A stretch of 6,782 nt of DNA, from positions 1 to 6,782 of the forward strand of contig CALPOS020000112.1 in NCBI GenBank assembly GCA_943325255.2, read 5' to 3'. Of the stretch, positions 6,254-6,782 are shown in pieces. The notes beneath the pieces were generated by a model. That model was not told the origin of the DNA, did no database searches, and was given only the letters and a program-made list of their open reading frames with translations. The position numbers and the translations under genes were made by a program. The DNA comes from Sphingobacterium thalpophilum. Its GTDB lineage: Bacteria; Bacteroidota; Bacteroidia; Flavobacteriales; Flavobacteriaceae. How positions within the stretch are numbered: position 1 is the first letter of the stretch; each line of letters begins with the position of its first letter.

Positions 6254-6782
6254 TTATCTATTTACGAAAAGGTACCCGAACAATGGATCAGGATAGTCCG
6301 CATCGTTTAATTCAAGGCTGTAGAAGTAAGTGCCATCAATAATTTGTGAATTATCTAAAATGTAGCCTTGTGCGGCTTGACCATCCCAATTGGGTGAGTT
6401 ATTATTTCCGGTCCAAACCAAGTGACCCCATCGATTGTATATTTCTAACTTAAAGTTGAAAAAAACATCTCGTAGTCCTTTTATAGTAAAGGTGTCGTTG
6501 GTACCGTCATTATTGGCTGACACGTAATTATAAACGATTGGTGGACATTTAATTGTCTTCAAAATAAAAGAACCATATTGAAAACAATTCCCGTTGTCAA
6601 CTTTTACAAAAATAGTTGCAGGAGTACTATTTGACGTGTAGTTAGCAATGTCTTGTATTGAATTAGAATTACTTAATAAATCTTCACTATTGGTGTAGAA
6701 TGTCACTTCATCCGACGGATTCTGTTTGATCGTATTTTCATAAGTCGAAAAATCAAAAGTGCCAGCGCCTAATCCTTCATTA
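6254..6782 (-). CDS. C-terminal part of a T9SS type B (gliding-motility-associated) sorting-domain protein, 5' end beyond the window
   Basis: The frame is open to the right edge: 175 residues are visible and the true start is outside the window. A GTG at 6706 is an internal Val codon in DEVTFYTN, not the start. The first 78 or so visible residues (TFDFSTYENTI, VTFYTNSEDLL, PATIFVKVDNGNCFQ) look like the last of a series of beta-sandwich repeats found in large Bacteroidota adhesins, with the pattern 'x-Y-T/N-S... P-x-T-I-F/Y-V-K/R-V'. From about 6547 to 6257 follows a typical type B C-terminal domain (CHU_C / TIGR04131 type): SANNDGTNDTFTIKGL, KLEIYNRWGHLVW, NWDGQA, DGTYFYSLEL and the end GYLFVNR. 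This domain directs export by the type IX machinery, usually with attachment to the cell surface. The protein is probably large, as such cargo tends to be, but its upstream domains and function cannot be seen. It has the same orientation as the protease and lies 129 bases upstream of it, with no clear terminator between. Confidence 0.92.
   Translation of the reverse strand, partial: NEGLGAGTFDFSTYENTIKQNPSDEVTFYTNSEDLLSNSNSIQDIANYTSNSTPATIFVKVDNGNCFQYGSFILKTIKCPPIVYNYVSANNDGTNDTFTIKGLRDVFFNFKLEIYNRWGHLVWTGNNNSPNWDGQAAQGYILDNSQIIDGTYFYSLELNDADYPDPLFGYLFVNR

Overview
The window looks like a chromosomal segment of a member of the Bacteroidota, most likely the Flavobacteriaceae (Flavobacterium or a close relative). 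It carries two kinds of type IX secretion (T9SS) cargo tail. Its candidate promoters resemble the Bacteroidota TTG / TAnnTTTG pattern, the leaders are AT-rich without a clear Shine-Dalgarno, and the coding sequence is AT-rich. All four genes lie on the minus strand, so the window reads biologically from right to left.

Layout in the direction of transcription. (1) 6782-6254: the C-terminal 175 residues of a large surface protein ending in a T9SS type B (gliding-motility-associated) sorting domain; its 5' part is beyond the right edge. (2) 6124-3059: a complete 1021-residue secreted subtilisin-family (S8) protease with signal peptide, catalytic Asp/His/Ser, a KP-43-like beta-sandwich, an Ig-like module, two fibronectin III-like modules, a CUB-like module and a T9SS type A tail. 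A strong intrinsic terminator (3005-3041) closes it. (3) 2960 (or 3002) to 2169: a TrmH/SpoU-family RNA 2'-O-methyltransferase that has no ATG and most probably starts at a TTG at 2960. (4) 1856-1: a Rel (RelA/SpoT) (p)ppGpp synthetase/hydrolase, 618 residues visible; the C-terminal end is beyond the left edge.

The only gap longer than 300 bases (1857-2168) holds a roughly 130-bp block that is 62% G+C (81 of 130 bases counted), flanked by DNA of 17% and 35% G+C. It contains internal short repeats and a small hairpin, and is followed by two copies of an 11-mer. It looks like a dispersed intergenic repeat rather than a gene and is the least explained sequence here.

Functionally the window has two halves: exported cell-surface or extracellular proteins on the right, and housekeeping RNA modification and stringent-response functions on the left, separated by the terminator. 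I see no mobile-element genes, tRNA, rRNA or CRISPR, and no clear new multi-gene system; the candidates for novelty are the GC-rich block and the protease architecture.
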